From contig CM075761.1 of NCBI GenBank assembly GCA_037974335.1, positions 11,647,790 to 11,711,789 of the forward strand: a DNA stretch of 64,000 nucleotides. The letters run 5' to 3'. Shown here piece after piece: positions 32,521 to 42,424 of the stretch. A program made the translations under genes and the position numbers. The notes beneath the pieces are model-generated. The model did not search any database. It was not told where the DNA came from and saw only the letters and a program-made list of their open reading frames with translations. Numbering within the stretch: the first letter of the stretch is position 1; each line of letters opens with the position of its first letter. The DNA comes from Prionace glauca (Eukaryota; Chordata; Chondrichthyes; Carcharhiniformes; Carcharhinidae).

Positions 32521-32879
32521 TTTTTATTGGTTATGGAATACACTATCGGTTGTGTGAGATTTGATTGTGCATTGACTCTGTGAATTTTGAAAATTTGAAT
32601 TCGAACCTACCATTATATAGGCCTGTAAAGAGTAGCAAAGTATTTTTTTTTCTTCTTGTGTGCTCAGAAGACATTCACACTGCTCATAAAGGACACACTG
32701 GATAAAGCCTCGATATCCACAGATTTTATTTCAAAATTTACCGAAGAGAACAGCTGTAGGTAATATTTACAAATGACATTTTTATTTCTGTCTCACTTTC
32801 TGTGTATTACTCTCTCTCCCGATCCATCGCCCCTCTCTTTGTCTCTGTCTGTCCCTCCGTCTATATCTGTCTCTATTCC
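32521..32879. other. Unassigned intergenic sequence
   Basis: A T-run and short CT-rich part near 32805-32880; no gene. Confidence 0.5.
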
Positions 32880-33155
32880 AGGGGCAGCCCCGTAGAACAG
32901 TGCATGGCACTACTGCCTCAGAGAACCACAGATCCATTTTCGATTCTCAGCTTGGACGACTGTCTCTGTGGAGCTTGCATGTCCTCCCCGTGTCTGTATA
33001 GGTTTCCTCCCGGAACACTGGTTGCCTCCCACAGTCTGAAAGTTGAGCTGGTTAGGCGCATTACCCTGAACAGGTGCCGTTGTGCGGTAACGAAGTGAAT
33101 TTCATAGTAAATTCATTGCAGTATTAATGTAAGCCCCACTTGTACGAATAAATAG
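32880..33155 (+). mobile_element. Old HE1 SINE with the (TTAATGTAAGCC) tail
   Basis: GCAGCCCCGTAGAACAGTGC (decayed tRNA-like head), CTTGCATGTCCTCCCCGTGT (central domain) and ATTGCAGTATTAATGTAAGC at the 3' end. Confidence 0.7.
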
Positions 33156-33174
33156 ATGTTACATTAATTTTACT

Positions 33175-33540
33175 TCTCTCTGCCTCTCTCTCTGTCAATG
33201 CGCATTTCTCTCTCTCTGTCCTGGTCTTTCTATTCCTCACAGTCTTCCTCTGTCTCTCTCTGTGTCTTTCTCTCTCTCTCTGTCTCTTTTTCTCTCTCCT
33301 TCTGTCTCTCTCTCTCACTCTTTATTCCTCTCATTTTCTCTCTCACTCACAGTTTCTCTCTCTGTATCTCTCTCTCTGTACCTTCCTCTGTCGCTCTGTG
33401 TGTTTTTCTTTCTCTCTCTGTCTCTCTTTCTCTCTCCTTCTGTCTGTCTCTCTCACTCTTTATTCCTGTCACTTTCTCTCTCACTCACAGTTTCTCTCTC
33501 TGTATCTCTGTCTCTGTACCTTTCTCTGTCTCTCTCTTTT
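33175..33540. repeat. CT-rich satellite-like tract, about 138-bp higher-order period
   Basis: Two imperfect copies of a block containing CTCACTCTTTATTCC and CACTCACAGTTTCTCTCTCT occur with the TTTATTCC marks at 33321 and 33459. Serine/leucine-rich open frames across it are compositional. Confidence 0.8.
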
Positions 33541-33786
33541 TCTTTCAAAGGCTGGTGAATCTCTGGAATTCTCTGGCTGTTGAAGTGGTGGAGGCTGCCT
33601 CGCTAAATATATTTAAGACGCGGGTTGATAGGTTTTTGACAGGCAAGGGGATTAAGGGTTATGGGGAGAGGGTGGGAAAGTGGAACTGAGCCACGACAGA
33701 TCAGCCATGATCTTATTGAATGGTGGGACAGGCTCAAGGGGCTAGATGGCCTACTCCTGCTCCTATTTCTTATGTTCTTATGTTCT
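33541..33786 (+). mobile_element. CR1-C 3' end inserted in the CT-rich tract
   Basis: AGGCTGGTGAATCTCTGGAA to GCTCCTATTTCTTATGTTCT; CT-rich DNA resumes on the far side. Confidence 0.88.
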
Positions 33787-34050
33787 CTCCGTCTTTCTCT
33801 GCCTGTGTTCCCTTGTCTCTTTCTCTCCCTGTATCTAGCTCTCCCTGTCTGTATGTCTTTTGTCTCTTTCACTCTCTGTTTCCCTCTCTGTCTGACTCTC
33901 TGGCTGTCTCTCCATTAGTGAGTATCCTTGTTTTCCCCTCTCTCTCTCTGCCTGCTTCGCTTTTTTGTCTCGCAATTTTGTCCCTCTGTCTCTGCCTCTC
34001 TGCACCTCTCTGCTTCTCTTTGTCTCTTTATCCATCGCCCCCTTCCCTCT
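33787..34050. repeat. CT-rich tract, continued
   Basis: CTCTCCGTCTTTCTCTGCCT to TCTTTATCCATCGCCC; the other side of the tract split by the CR1-C insertion. Confidence 0.75.
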
Positions 34051-34147
34051 TTCAGGTTCTCTGATTGATGGTTTACTTCTCTCGAAGGTGAATTACATTT
34101 GGATACATAATTGGCCATGGCCTTTGACAGCAACTGGACAGTGACCG

Positions 34148-34153
34148 TTTATT
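34148..34153 (-). promoter_or_regulatory. Possible polyadenylation signal of the - strand GPCR
   Basis: AATAAA on the - strand, about 344 nt after the stop of the GPCR. It is the nearest exact signal I found. Confidence 0.35.
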
Positions 34154-34496
34154 GGCTGAAGTAGCTGGCTCAGTGCACTGAAATTTTACAGCTTAATCAC
34201 GGAGAGAGATAGAACTTCAGGGTGGCTGATTAATTTTCCTCTCCCTCATTTGATTTCGCTGCCATTCATCTGAGAATGGAATGATTGGCTGGGAAAATGT
34301 TAACAACAGCTGACTTCTTCCGGATTGGCCTGTGTTCTGTTTCTGTCATTGCAGAGTGTTTCCTGAGTTGTTGATGTGGCTGTCAGTCAATGACAATTGC
34401 AAGGATTGGCTGAAGAGTCATTTGGTCATCTGGATAAATATATAATGAGCTATATGAGTTCTGAGACAAAGATTGCATTCACCTGATTGGCAGAAG

Positions 34497-35416
34497 CTAC
34501 TTTTGGTCAGTCAACCTCCTGATCCATAGAGGACGAATGGCTGTGAATGGATATTTCACTGCGATCTTTATCTTCTCCCTGAACTTCGACTGAGTCACTG
34601 TGTAAATCAATGTGTTTGTGCAGCAGCTTAAATTCTGCAACATAAATCCAATTTGTCGAAATATATATTGACTCTCAGTGAAATTGTTTGGGTTTATGCC
34701 TTTAATTACGTAATATAAGAATTGTGCAACATGCAATGACCACAGGAGAATGAAGGTGCCAGATATGCTGAGCAGTAAAATCATAGACTTTCTTCGGCTT
34801 TCCATCTCTGGATCAATGTGATTGTTCTCCTTTCTTTGAGTCTTCAGTCCCTTTCGGACTCGATTGGCAACTAAAATATGTCTGACTGTTAGAGAGTTGA
34901 TCAATATAATTAAACAGAATGGGAGCAAAGGAGTTAAAACCGTATCAAACCAATCAAATGCGACCCATCCGGGGTTACTGAAATAACTCTGTTTATCATT
35001 ACAGTCCCAAGGTATACTGTCGACTATCTTTCCAGGTTCCTTTATAAAGTAGAGGGGAACATTCTTTAAACAAAGCAGGGTGCCAGTTGCTAGCAAAACG
35101 ACAGCCGCAATTTTCCCAGTACAATATGTAGTTTTCAGCTTCTGGCTACAGATGGCCACAAATCGGTCAAAGGAGAAAGTGACGGTGAACCAGACTGACC
35201 AGTCTCTGGCGACAGTACGCAGGACAAAGAGTACAATACACACAGGGGTGATATCCAGGAAAGTGTATCCAAAATAATAATAAATGGCTCTAAACAGTAG
35301 AGCCTCAGTGATGATGACCATCAGATCCGACACTGCCATGGCCACGAGGTAGCGAGTGGTGCAGGTGGAGAGGCCACATTTTCCCCGCATTAAGATCACA
35401 ATCACCAGCAAATTAA
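34497..35416 (-). CDS. Exon 2 of the - strand GPR139-like GPCR
   Basis: It carries TM1 (most) to TM7 and a short basic C-tail ending RRLTDQK. ICL3 has RVRKGLKTQRKENNH. It enters in phase 1: the first two bases complete the Val codon begun in exon 1. Confidence 0.92.
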
Positions 35417-38400
35417 CTGTAAAAAAGTAAAGAAAAAAATCACAAGGCATTGGCGGAACAATCATAATTATTGTCTGGGATGTTGCTGGTGGGTTGAGGG
35501 TCAGATCAATTGGGCATTGAGGTGCCAGGGTGGGGTTGGGGGGTCGTCTATGGGAGTTAGGTAGTTGCATCTGAGGTTGGGGGGGTCAATGAGCATGTCT
35601 GTTTTCAAACCCTCCCAGTATTGTACCACATTGGCACTGCAAATTTGATGTGGGTATGCCAGCGTTGGACTGGCGTAAACACAGTAAAAAGTCTGACAAC
35701 ACCAGGTTTTAGTCCAACCTATTTATTTGATAATATACTCACAAGCTTTCGAGGGGACTGCCTCTTCGTCAGGTGAATGGAGAGTTCTGGCCTCAGACAG
35801 AGCATATAAAGCACAGACAGTTTACAGATTACTGATTAGAATGCGAATCCTTAAACCTAACCTGCTGTTCAAGACCTGAAGTGGCTGATAATGTGAGTGG
35901 AAGGAGGACTGATCACAGGTTAAAGAGATGTGTATTGTCTCCAGACAGTACAGTCAGTGAGGTTTTGCAAACCCAGGCAAGTCACGGGGGTTACAGATAG
36001 TGCAACATGAACCCAAGTTCCCTGTTGAGACCGTCCTCATGTGTGCGGAACTTGACTATCAGTCTCTGTTCAGCGACTCTGCGCTGTCGTGTGTCGTGAA
36101 GGCCGCCTTGGAGAATGCTTACCCGAAGGTCAGAGGCTGAATGCCCGTGACCACTGAAGTGTTCGCCAACAGGAAGGGAACAGTCTTGCCTGGTGACTGT
36201 CGAGCGATGTTCATTCATCCGTTGTCGTAGCGTGTGCATGGTCTCCCCAATGTACCATGCTTCGGGACATCCTTTCTTGCAACGTATCAGGTAGACAATG
36301 TTGACATGAGGATGGTCTCAACAGGGATCTTGGGTTCATGTCGCACTATCTTTAACCCCCGTGACTTAAGAACATAAGAACATAAGAAATAGGAGCAGGA
36401 GTAGGCCATCTAGCCCTTCGAGCCTGCCCCGCCATTCAATAAGATCATGGCTGATCTGTCGCTGCTCAGTTCCACATTCCCGCCCTCTCCCCATAACCCT
36501 TAATCCCTTCTCTTATCAAAAACCCATCAACCCGCATCTTAAAAATATTGAGCGAGGCAGCCTCCACCACTTGAACGGGCAGAGAATTCCAGAGATTCAC
36601 CACCCTTTGAGTGAAGAAGTTCCTCCTCAACTCCGTTCCAAACCGCCCCCCTTTTATCTTGAGGCTGTGTCCCCTAGTCCTAGTGACTTGCCTGGGTTTG
36701 CAAAACCTCAATTACTGAACTGTCTGGAGACAATACACATCTCTTTAAACTGTGATCAGTGCTCCTTCCACTCACATTATCAGCCATTTCAGGTCTTCAA
36801 CAGCAGGTTAGGTGGAAGGATTCGCATTCTAATCAGTAATCTGTAAACTGTCTGTGCTTTATATGCTCTGTCTGAGGCCAGAACTCTCCATTCACCTGAC
36901 GAAGAGGCAGTCCCCTCGAAAGCTTGTGAGTATATTATCAAATAAATAGGTTGGACTAAAACCTGGTGTTGTCAGACTTTTTATTGCAAATTTGGTCAGA
37001 GTTCGTTCCTCACCAGGTTCTGAATAATTGCAGCCTCAGGCTCACAGTTTGGGAGTCGTAGCTCCCATAATGCAGACTCACTCCACATTTGTCACTCATC
37101 AGAATGAGAGTCTTTCCAGGATCCTGCCCGCCTACGTCACTAGAATATCACCCTGTCCTCCAGGGGATGAAACCTGCCCTGTCTGAGTACCTGAATGGGT
37201 TTAACTCCAAACATAAGATGCAAGCACTTCCCGTGTGAATCACCTCCATGTGTGAATCACTTCTGCGTGCAAATGGGCGGCATGGTAGCACAGTGGGTTA
37301 GCACTGCTGCTTCACAGCTCCAGGGTCCTAGGTTCGATTCCCAGCTCGGGTCACTGTCTGTGTGGAGTTTGCACATGCTCCTGATGTCTGCGTGGGTTTC
37401 CCCCAGGAGCTCCGGTTTCCTCCCACAGTCCAAAGATGTGCGGGTAAGTTGATTGGACATGATAATAAATTGCCCCGTAGTGTCTAGGGATGTATAGGTT
37501 AGAGGGATTAGAACATAGAGCACAACAGCACAAATTGGCCCCTCGGCCCACAAGTTGTACCGATCACATCCATACCTATCAAGTCATAGAAGTATTTGTA
37601 ACTCCCAATCCCATATAGTCATCCAGAAGTCTATTAAAAGGCTTAGTGGGTATAATATGTAGAGAAATGGGAGTAGGGCCTGGGTGGGATTGTGTTCGGT
37701 GCAGACGTGATGGGCCGAAGGGCCGCTTTCTGCACTGTAGGGCTCTATGATTCTTTGATTCAAATCTTTTCCATATGTGCAAAGTCTCCACATGTAAACC
37801 TTCTACATCTGTGAATCCTCACATCAATTGCAGGGAAACAATTAGAGAAAATGCTTTGAGAGATAACACTTGATCAGGGATAGTCAGCTTGGCTTTTGCA
37901 GAGGGAGGACATGCCTGAAAAATTTGCATGGGGTACAGAGTAATTTGAAAGGTGGATTCAAAATTGGTTCAGTTGTTGGAGACAGAGAGAGAACAGAAGG
38001 CTGCTACAGTGAATGGACAACAGTGTCCAGTGACGTACCACAGTAAGATTTGCTGATTCCCCTGTGACTCATCATTTATAGAAACGTCACAAATGGTTAG
38101 GTGGAGTTAGGATTGGTAAATATGCAGATGACACAAAGATTGGTGAACAGTGAAACAGAGCACTACAGTGAAGGGAGATATAAACGGAATGGTCAAATTG
38201 ACATAAAAGTAGCAGCCGAAATTTAACCCTAAAAGTATGAAATGGTACGCTTTCGACAGAGTAATTCGAAAATGTAGTGTCCAATGAATGACATGACACT
38301 AGGAAGTTCTTTGGAATGATGTAGTCTTGGCATGTGTGTCCTTAGATCTCTGAAGATAGGAGGGCCTGTTCGTAGAAAGATGAAACAAGGGCAGGGGACG

Positions 38401-41400
38401 CCTGCTTTCATCAATCGAGGCATACATTGCAAAAACAGGGGAGTTGTTTTGGAGTTGTATAGAAATCTATTGAGACGACAGCTGGAGTACTTTTTGCAGG
38501 TCTGCTCGTCACCGTATAGGAAGGATGCAGTTGCAGTGGACGGATGAAGGGAGATTCCCTGGGACCAATATATAGAGGAATAACATGGAGGACAGACTAT
38601 CGAGGCTGAATAATGTGTAATGCGAAAGAAAAGATTTGTAACATGTGATGGAGATGTGCGACTGTAATATGATAGAATATTTAACAAGATGGAGACTGAC
38701 GTTGTTCATTCTGATATTGGGATACTGAATCTACCTAAATGAAGCGCAAAGGATATGAGGTGTGAGATGGAAGTAACAGATTTGGAAACGGCAACTGAAG
38801 TGTTGCCAGTGGATCGGTAATATCATTGACATTCAAAAAACACATTGCTGAACTGCAACAATCCTTCATTCCCCCTTGGAACAGAAAAAGCGCATTTGTG
38901 ATCACACCATTCCTTGCAAGGGAAATTAGAGACATTAAAAAATCTAAGGGGGAAGTATACAGATTCTGCAAAAAAGAAACAAAAGACCTGAGGACTGAGA
39001 ATAGCTTAGAATGTGACAAAGAAGGTCATATTATTGATTAAAGAACAAAGAACAAAATCAGCCCGGGAAACAGGCCCTTCGGCCCAATGAGCCTGCGCCG
39101 CCCTCTCAACACCACCAGTCCACCTCTCTGCCCACGACCCCTGTTAAGAAGAGGAAATTAGAGTATGGAAGTAAGATTTTGGGGAACATTAAGACGTGAC
39201 TGACTGAAAGTGTTTTGACAGGTATGTGAGGTGATAAAAAAGCTCGCAAAGACAAACATACACACGTCACAGTCAGAACCGGGGGGGGGGGGGCGGGGGA
39301 CATATAATAGGAGCAAAGAAACAGGTGACCAATTGAATATGCACTTTCCTCCTGTCTTCACAAGTTGGATAGAAAGAAAATACAAGAAGTTTTGGCGACA
39401 TAGAGCTAAGCGAGAGAGAGGAAGTGAAGGTAAACCGTAGGAAAATGGTTTTGATGAAACTAATGGGATTGAGGTCCAATAAATCTAACTACATCACAGA
39501 GATTTTAAAGAAATGGCCATAGAAATAATTGTTCATTTTCCAAGATTTTTAAAAGACCGAAGCAGTTCCTACAGATTGGAGTTTTGCGAATGTAACCCCA
39601 CTGTTTGAAAAGGGAGGCAGGGAGAAAACAATGAGTTACAGAGTAAACTGGATGTCTGTAATGGGGTAAATTCCACAATCTATCATCAAAGGCTTCATAG
39701 CAAAACGCTCGGTGAATCCTGGCAGGATTTTGCAGTGAGATGTCTCACAACACCACGTTAAAGTCCAACCATTTATTTGATAGTTATCATATCAATTAAA
39801 CTGGGTGGACTTTAACCTGATGTTGTGAGGCTTCTTACTGTGTTTACCCCGGTCCACCACCGGCACCTCCACATCATGACTGCCATCGGCACCGCAAACT
39901 GCGGGTTTTGGCAGGGTCAGTGTGGATTTACAGAAAGGGAACCATTCCTGACAAATCTACAGGGATTCACCTGAGATGTCACTGGTCGAGTGGATAAGGG
40001 GGAGCCAGTATATGTGGTTTAATTGGACTTTCAGAAGATTTTCGACAATGCCCCCCTTAAGAGATTGACTTGTAAAATTAGAGAATGTGGAGGAATTTGG
40101 GGGTTGGGCGGGGGAGTGAGATGGATCGAGAACTGGATGTCAAATGGGAGAAGAAAATAAGAATAAATGGGCATTTTTACAAGTGACAGGCATTGAATAA
40201 CTGGAGGAATCACTTGTACAACCCTCAGTTTTTCGACAGTGTCGATAATAATGATTTAGATGTTGAAACCAAATGCAATATCAGCGAATTTGCAATGACA
40301 TAAATCTGTGTGGGAGGATGAACTGTGAGGAGGATTTGGACACGTTGAGCGAGTGGGAAAATGCAATAAAATTTGAATAATTAGAACATAGAACATAATT
40401 AGAACATAGAACATATCTAACATTGTTAGAGAACAATTACAACATAGAACATAGAACAATTGTTAGAGAAAGCCACACAGCAGGTTCAGACCCACACCAG
40501 TTTCAGACCCAGGTCAGCTGCTGGCTCACACCAGGTTCAGATCCAAACCGTGTTCAGTAAATCCCCAGATACTCAAGATAGACATGTCCACTGGAGACAA
40601 CTTTTCCACTCAGGTTAGTGAATCAGACTCAGTAAATTTGTACACTGATGGATATATAAGTGACTTACACTCTGTACAATTCTATCATGACACAATCCCA
40701 AGTTACATCTTCCCTCGACTCAGTTCTTGCACACTGGTTAGTAATCGACACTCAGTACAATTCTATATGGACAGACATTCCTGTTACACATGTTCACTCA
40801 AGTCTCCCAATCTGGTTCATGTCACTCGTGCAGTTCAATTCTACACAGGCTGATACTCCCGTTCACATGGTCACTGGAGTCAGTCACCTTTTCCAAGTCG
40901 GTGAGTGACTCTCACTCTTCGGAAATTCGGAGCAGAAATGTGCAAGTTGACCACTTTGAGCCTACTCTACCATTCAATGCAATCATGGGTGATCTCTCCC
41001 TCGCATATATTCCACCTTCCCATCTTTCCCCAATATCTGTTCAACCCGTTTTTATTAATCAGAAACATGTTTACCCCCTTCAACAATTCAGGCACTACCG
41101 CGTAAGAAGCAGTCAGTCTCACAAATTCACTAACTTTGGGAGATTTTTTTCCACCTCATCTTAATTCCAAATCGACCGCATCTCAACCTATTCTTGCGAC
41201 CTCCTGATCGAGACTGCCGCATAAGAGGAGACATTTGGAACACGCTTACTTTCTCAATTGCTTTTAGAAGCCTAAATACCTCTATCGGGTTCCCACTCAT
41301 CCTTCTAAACTCGAGTGAGAAAAATCCCAAACACAATTTGATCTTACTCTGACTCAGTCAGATAACTTCATTCAGAGGCGACCAATATTACACCAGATTC

Positions 41401-41696
41401 ACTCGTAATCAACTCCACAATTCACAGAGGCTGCAAGTTACATAGAGACGTTTACATTGACGTGGCAATTCAGAAAAAAAACTACAGAGAAATTCAAGCA
41501 TTCTGAGTGTGTAAATGTTGTCACTTATCAGGGTTCTATAAAACGATGACAATATGTTAGTCACAGAGTAACCATCGTAGGACACCTCACACACCGATTT
41601 AGATAACTTCAATCCATCTCGTCACTTACCAGGCACACCAATAACGCTGAGGATCAGGTAGAATATTTCCTTCGCAATTTGGAATTGGCGAAGCAT
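34497..41696 (-). CDS. GPR139-like rhodopsin-class GPCR, two-exon gene
   Basis: Exon 1 is 41696-41630 (67 nt) and exon 2 is 35416-34497 (920 nt), giving 328 residues. The donor CTG|GTAAGTGAC and the acceptor TTTTTTACAG join to give GVP-VNLLVIVIL across TM1. Seven membrane segments are visible: LLVIVIL, YLVAMAVSDLMVIITEALLF, PVCIVLFVLRTVA, AAVVLLATGTLLC, TPLLPFCLIILINSL, MILLLSISGTFILLWSLHV and IGFMLQNLSCCTNTLIYTV. Cys in TPVC and in PWDCND should form the TM3-ECL2 bridge. DRF replaces DRY, and NTLIY replaces NPxxY. The intron (6.2 kb) holds a Penelope-like element, CR1 and SINE copies. Starting at the Met at 35570 would replace exon 1 with intron-encoded residues, so I rejected it. It is paired head-to-head with the gene at 49703. 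Ligand unknown. Confidence 0.88.
35638..35647. repeat. Left target-site duplication of the Penelope-like element
   Basis: TGCAAATTTG here is repeated exactly at 36985-36994, on the other side of the element. Confidence 0.8.
35648..36984 (-). mobile_element. Penelope-like element with GIY-YIG domain and inverted arms
   Basis: On the - strand a GIY-YIG endonuclease fragment reads NIVYLIRCKKGCPEAWYIGE and TMHTLRQRMNEHRSTV, typical of Penelope-like C-termini. No RT is left. Its 3' UTR arm (about 35680-36010) recurs in inverse orientation on the other side (about 36300-36984), so the whole folds as a long palindrome. Both ends show GTCTGACAACACCAGG or its complement, and a 10-bp target duplication flanks it. 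A CR1-C copy sits inside the right arm. Confidence 0.85.
36369..36688 (-). mobile_element. CR1-C 3' fragment nested in the Penelope-like element
   Basis: GTGACTT lies on both sides (36360-36367 and about 36682-36688), a target duplication. The inner sequence AAGAACATAAGAACATAAGA to CCCCCTTTTATCTTGAGGC is CR1-C, with [20 protein letters not shown] on the - strand. Confidence 0.87.
36985..36994. repeat. Right target-site duplication of the Penelope-like element
   Basis: TGCAAATTTG, identical to 35638-35647. Confidence 0.8.
36995..37274. other. Intronic sequence of the - strand GPCR
   Basis: No repeat family or exon is recognised. Confidence 0.45.
37275..37766 (+). mobile_element. HE1 SINE interrupted by a CR1-B tail
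   Basis: Head (GGGCGGCATGGTAGCACAGT), B box (GGTTCGATTCCC) and central domain run to GAGGGATTA at 37510. The 3' part resumes at about 37643 (AGTGGGTATAATATGTAGAG) and ends CTGCACTGTAGGGCTCTATG. Confidence 0.9.
37511..37642 (-). mobile_element. CR1-B 3' fragment nested in HE1
   Basis: GAACATAGAGCACAACAGCA, then CGATCACATCCATACCTATC, ending in the CTATTAAAAGGCT region of CR1-B. Confidence 0.85.
37840..38560 (+). mobile_element. Old CR1 relic
   Basis: Decayed + strand matches include GKYADDTKIGEQ-like (FADD equivalent), VRRKMKQGQGTPAFINRGIHC and LEYFLQVCSSPYRKDAVAVD. Confidence 0.7.
38820..39727 (+). mobile_element. Old LINE relic, split by a CR1-D tail
   Basis: The right part reads ADWSFANVTPLFEKGG-like, an RT segment near the [16 protein letters not shown] box of CR1. 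It is decayed and broken at 39041-39150. Confidence 0.55.
39041..39150 (-). mobile_element. 5'-truncated CR1-D 3' tail
   Basis: AAAGAACAAAGAACAAAATC and CAGGCCCTTCGGCCCAATGA to CCACGACCCCTGTT. Confidence 0.82.
39728..39905. mobile_element. Penelope-like element end fragments, palindromic
   Basis: GTCTCACAACACCACGTTAA and, about 70 bp on, its complement GACTTTAACCTGATGTTGTG. The outer part GTTTACCCCGGTCCACCACC matches the known terminal sequence of the 35.6 kb element's family. Confidence 0.7.
39906..40380 (+). mobile_element. Old LINE relic, continued
   Basis: Segments like VYVVYLDFQKIFDNAPLKRL (RT motif A region) and FANDINLCGRMNC-type remains are visible on the + strand in broken frames. 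Confidence 0.5.
40381..40470. repeat. Cluster of CR1-tail heptamers (AGAACAT)
   Basis: TTAGAACATAGAACATAATTAGAACATAG and later ACAACATAGAACATAGAACA, without the rest of any CR1 tail. Confidence 0.7.
40660..40915. repeat. Degenerate tandem repeat, about 80-bp unit, three copies
   Basis: The units start near TACACTCTGTACAATTCTAT, GACACTCAGTACAATTCTAT and CGTGCAGTTCAATTCTACAC. A weaker partial copy may precede at 40625. Confidence 0.65.
40945..41400 (-). mobile_element. Old CR1-C-like relic
   Basis: GCCTACTCTACCATTCAATG resembles the CR1-C 3' end. On the - strand RRMSGNPIEVFRLLKAIEK is the decayed RGDLIEVYKxxKG block. Confidence 0.6.
41630..41696 (-). CDS. Exon 1 of the - strand GPR139-like GPCR
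   Basis: Read on the - strand: ATG then MLRQFQIAKEIFYLILSVIG VP and a G before GTAAGTGAC. The length (67 nt), phase and I-F-Y-x-I-L-x-x-I-G-V-P pattern equal those of the exon at 49703, which is strong mutual support. It encodes a short N-terminus and the start of TM1. Confidence 0.82.
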
Positions 41697-41989
41697 TTTC
41701 CGGTGAATGAAATACCCTTTGGCTCTGCAGATGATCTCTATTAACTCTGAGGGAGTAGATTCACAAACACTACTTTATGTTCTGTAGATTCACCTCTGGG
41801 AAGTTGTCATTGCAACATCACCCGACGTAGATTTTCATCAAATGAGCAAACACATGACGTCATTGATTCAGGAGGTGGAATATGCCTATTTCTGGGAATG
41901 AATTGGTGTGTTTTAAAGATTGAAAAAAAATGTTCATCACATCAATTAACTCATGGTGTTTGGGGCTGTATTCTCCCACCAAAGGTGCT

Positions 41990-42145
41990 GTCATCCTACA
42001 CATTGTGGCCGGAATTCTCCCATCCCGTCCGCCACCGGATTATGAACGGGTGAGTTGTGAAGAACCTGAAATTCCATTGACGTTCGGGCGGAAATTTCTG
42101 GCTTTTAGACCAGCGCGGCCAGAGAATTCCGTCTTGCATCTCTGG
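41990..42145. repeat. Shark interspersed repeat of the GGCGGAATTCTCC type
   Basis: GTGGCCGGAATTCTCCCATC, GGCGGAAATTTCTGGCTTTT and CGCGGCCAGAGAATTCCGTC. Partly self-complementary. A short match occurs at 1683. Confidence 0.5.
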
Positions 42146-42220
42146 GTCGGATGTTGCTTTAATATTGTCCTTCGCCTGGCTGTGATGTTTCAGTAATTCA
42201 ATTCCAAATGTATCCTGAGA

Positions 42221-42424
42221 TATAGAACATAGAACACTACAGCACAAACAGGCTCTTCGGCCCACGAGTTGCGCCGATCACATCAACACCTACCAACCTA
42301 CAGACCTATCTATAACCCTCAATCTCATTAAACCCCATATACTCATCCAGAAGTCTTTTAAAAGACCCCAGCGACTTCGCCTCCACCACCACTGACGGCA
42401 GCCGATTCCATTCACTCACCACCC
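42221..42424 (-). mobile_element. CR1-B 3' fragment
   Basis: ATAGAACATAGAACACTACAGC and CGATCACATCAACACCTACC to CATTCACTCACCACCCT. Its inner end abuts the minisatellite. Confidence 0.88.

Noticed and set aside
33198-33689. Leu/Ser-rich 163-codon frame as a secreted peptide
   Set aside because: It translates a CT-rich low-complexity tract and runs into a CR1-C insertion.
35417-35570. Met at 35570 as the start of the - strand GPCR
   Set aside because: The region between it and VNLL contains the polypyrimidine acceptor TTTTTTACAG, and the 67-nt upstream exon gives a better TM1.
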